From positions 107,522,557-107,586,556 of the forward strand of contig OZ018321.1 in the NCBI GenBank assembly GCA_963969495.1: a DNA stretch of 64,000 nt. The letters are read 5' to 3'. Below the pieces are notes generated by a model. That model was not told the DNA's origin. It searched no databases and worked only from the letters and a program-made list of their open reading frames with translations. Shown here piece by piece: positions 62,125-64,000 of the stretch (positions within the stretch are counted from its first letter, which is position 1; each line of letters begins with the position of its first letter). This DNA is from Ceratothoa steindachneri. Its lineage: Eukaryota > Arthropoda > Malacostraca > Isopoda > Cymothoidae. A program made the position numbers and the translations under genes.

Positions 62125-62860
62125 TGTAACACTTCAGTTTCGGGGTGCATGGTAGGTGGCGCTGTTTATAGGCTACAATTTTGAGCTACAATATATGTCT
62201 TATGACGTCAGATGTAAACAATTACGGTGTTAAATTTTTTTGTATATGAGTATATACTACCCCCCCCCAATTGATTGAAATTCAAGTTCATCGCAGGGTG
62301 GTCCCTCCGCAGTGATATCTCCCCCATGAGCAGTCCCCTTGAATTTACTGTTCCCCTCCCCCCCAACAGCATTTTACTGGCAGAAAAACCTAACCTAGTG
62401 ACAAATAGTTACTTTTATAGGTTTCTTGATTAGTTTATGCGCCTCTAAATAATCTATCTAAAAGTTTTTTGCGATCATATAAAATAAACCTGAATTCAAA
62501 TAACGAAGAAACATAACTAAAGCATGAAAAAGCCATAACGAAAGAGAAACAAATGCTAAGCAGGTTCTATTTATAGCTACGACGTTGCCAGTAAGAAGCT
62601 GCTATCATTCACTGTGAAACAAAAAAATATGGAAACAAAAAAAAAACAATGAAAGACATCAAGAAACGTTACTTAACTTAGAAAAACTATAAACGAGCAG
62701 AGGCACAGATATTTAGTAAATAATACAGACTAAAAGTTACAAATCCCCAAAACAACAAAAAAATATAACGCTGTAATTGGTCACATCTGACGTCATAAGA
62801 GATATATTGTAGCCTACTAACAGCGCCACCAACCGTGCACCACAAATCTGAAGTATTACC
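62125..62860. mobile_element. 736-bp non-autonomous element with long inverted repeats
   Basis: The two ends form inverted repeats of about 120 bp: the left reads TGTAACACTTCAGTTTCGGG..., the right inward GGTAATACTTCAGATTTGTG..., both going on through GGTGGCGCTGTT and CTTATGACGTCAGATGT. ATTTAAAT is duplicated at 62117-62124 and 62861-62868 (8 bp). No transposase frame lies inside. An 8-bp duplication suggests a hAT-like origin. Gypsy codons join exactly once the element and one duplication are removed. Confidence 0.85.
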
Positions 62861-63405
62861 ATTTAAATAACACACAATGTGTGTTAATCCCTGTATACTG
62901 TTGCAATGCATCATCAAGGCAGAATTGGGCATATGCCTGAGACATATCTAGTTTAGTAAATAGCTTACCACCTGAGACTGCTAAACAGATCCTCAATCTT
63001 AGGAATAGGGTAGGTATCCAGCCTAGTGGCTCTATTTACTGTAAGCCGATAGTCTCCACAAATCCTGACTGATCCATTTACCTTCAATACGGGTACCACT
63101 GGAGGACCTCAGGCAGAATGCGGTATAGGGAAAATTATACATTCTACTACTCTTAAGTGTAAAGGGAACTGTCCTGGCTTTATAGAATTTAAGAGGGATA
63201 TTTGGATCTACCTCAATAGGGAACGTTTTGCCTTTAAGGCAACCCAGATCAGAAGAAAATAAATCTGGGAATTCTTTTACTAGATCAGCTTCAGTATATG
63301 ATACACTATTTATATCTGAGAGCTTCTGATTATTTAGATGAAGGGAATTAATCAAATCTCATCCTAAAAGACATGGGCCTGATCCTCAACAACAACAATA
63401 GTTGC
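62861..63405 (-). pseudogene. Gypsy protease end and RT N-terminal part
   Basis: Minus frame 63355-63032 reads VKEFPDLFSSDLGCLKG, FPIEVDPNIPLKFYKARTVP, the conserved linker between protease and RT. Then in shifted frames come VPVLKVNGSVRICGDYRLTV and DMSQAYAQFCLDD (first RT Asp, usual LDxSxAY). The upstream gag and the LTRs are not in the window; LINE B sequence starts at about 63412. Confidence 0.84.
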
Positions 63406-63411
63406 TTGACA

Positions 63412-63558
63412 GGATTGGTATTTGTAGATGTTTGGAGTGGGTTTTATGGGAATAAGGGTTTGTATGCGATGGATGGACTCCATCTGAGCCGAGATGGGGT
63501 TGAGGTTTTGTGGCGGGAATTAGATAGTGTTATTAGGTCTTTAGAGGCGGGAAACTAG
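63412..63558 (+). pseudogene. LINE B copy 2, ORF1 C-terminal part
   Basis: The frame reads GLVFVDVWSGFYGNKGLYAM, DGLHLSRDGVEVLWREL and ends SLEAGN, matching the last 45 residues of LINE B ORF1 including the SGNH block DGLHLS. The upstream part is missing (5' truncation or rearrangement at about 63410). Confidence 0.84.
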
Positions 63559-63584
63559 GTTTTGATAGTGGTCAGGGAAATTTA

Positions 63585-64000
63585 ATGGCTCAAAGTGAGG
63601 CAGGGAAAGGAAGCAAACACAGATTTGTAGAAGGTAGGCAGGCTAATGGAAGTGCTTTAGGGTTAAACTACTTGAGTAGTGATAGTGGTCAGGGAAATAC
63701 AAGAGTACAGGGTCGGGGAAAGAGAGAAAGGAGATGCAGAGGAGATAGGCCCTCAGGTGCTTCAGGGATAGGTGGGCTGAGTTGTCTTTACACAAATGCT
63801 CGTAGTCTTAGAAATAAGAAGGATGAATTATTTAGTTATATCATTCATGAAGATATAGATATAATATGTATAGTTGAATCATGGGTTAATGAAAATATAT
63901 TTAATGATAATGTCAGTGAATTTGAACTAGAGGGTTATACTATGTACATTAGTCAAAGGAGAGATAGGACTGGTGGTGGGTTGATTATTTATATCAGAAA
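63585..64000 (+). CDS. LINE B copy 2, ORF2 start (partial, open to window end)
   Basis: An ATG at 63585, 26 bases after the ORF1 stop (as in copy 1), opens a frame without a stop to position 64000. It reads MAQSEAGKGSKHRFVEG, a basic linker, then GLSCLYTNARSLRNKKDELF, IIHEDIDIICIVESWVNE and GGGLIIYIR. The endonuclease N and E residues are present. About 139 codons are visible; the frame may be intact beyond the edge. Confidence 0.82.
   Translation, partial: MAQSEAGKGSKHRFVEGRQANGSALGLNYLSSDSGQGNTRVQGRGKRERRCRGDRPSGASGIGGLSCLYTNARSLRNKKDELFSYIIHEDIDIICIVESWVNENIFNDNVSEFELEGYTMYISQRRDRTGGGLIIYIR

Overview
This is a eukaryotic, AT-rich, repeat-saturated window, most likely from an arthropod and probably a crustacean. 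That guess rests on the insect/crustacean-like N-terminus of the one host gene, and on non-LTR, Penelope-like and Tc1/Tigger families of kinds I associate with decapods. It is a guess; no ribosomal or mitochondrial marker is present. The only host gene I can support is an alpha-phosphoglucomutase (PGM1 type) on the minus strand. Its first six coding exons lie at 38195-38290, 28972-29118, 24632-24794, 24263-24381, 9026-9170 and 2801-2991. They join in phase without a stop or frameshift and give the first 287 residues of about 560, including the phosphoserine loop and half of the metal-binding loop. The rest of the gene lies beyond position 1. Introns are about 9.1, 4.2, 0.25, 15.1 and 6.0 kb and are full of transposons.

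Layout. 1-2.8 kb (last visible intron): an I-type LINE gag fragment and a 33-bp minisatellite encoding 11-residue repeats. 3-9 kb: an I-type LINE RNase H fragment, then two Penelope-like (PLE) copies facing each other in a 3-kb inverted repeat bounded by (AT)n. 9.7-13.6 kb: a TTAA-flanked element carrying a Tigger deletion derivative and a Tc1 copy. 14.3-16.6 kb: decayed Gypsy integrase and a putative LTR start. 17.3-21.3 kb: LINE gag remnants. 22.2-23.6 kb: a solo LTR with 4-bp target duplication and twelve 61-bp repeats. 25.0-27.2 kb: a PLE GIY-YIG domain split by a second Tc1. 30.2-38 kb: a long I-type LINE interrupted by a younger 5'-truncated copy of the same family and by a broken transposase-like gene of a family I cannot classify.

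Beyond exon 1 (38.3-64 kb) I see no host gene. This part holds a short 3' LINE copy with perfect 14-bp target duplication (40.06-40.71 kb), a nearly full-length I-type LINE on the minus strand (40.9-46.1 kb), a Jockey/CR1-like LINE on the minus strand (46.8-50 kb), and a CR1-like LINE 'B' on the plus strand (51.0-55.6 kb) whose ORF1 carries an SGNH esterase domain. From 56.4 to 63.4 kb a minus-strand Gypsy pol is cut by three separate insertions: a CR1-like LINE 'C' with a PHD-finger ORF1, a LINE B 3' fragment, and a 736-bp inverted-repeat element with an 8-bp target duplication. A second LINE B copy, open in ORF2, runs off the right edge.

Almost every transposon gene is broken by frameshifts, stops or deletions. 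The phosphoglucomutase exons are clean. No CRISPR array, bacterial operon, rRNA or convincing tRNA was seen. I found no accessory gene system of the prokaryotic kind; the unusual content is in the transposon architecture.
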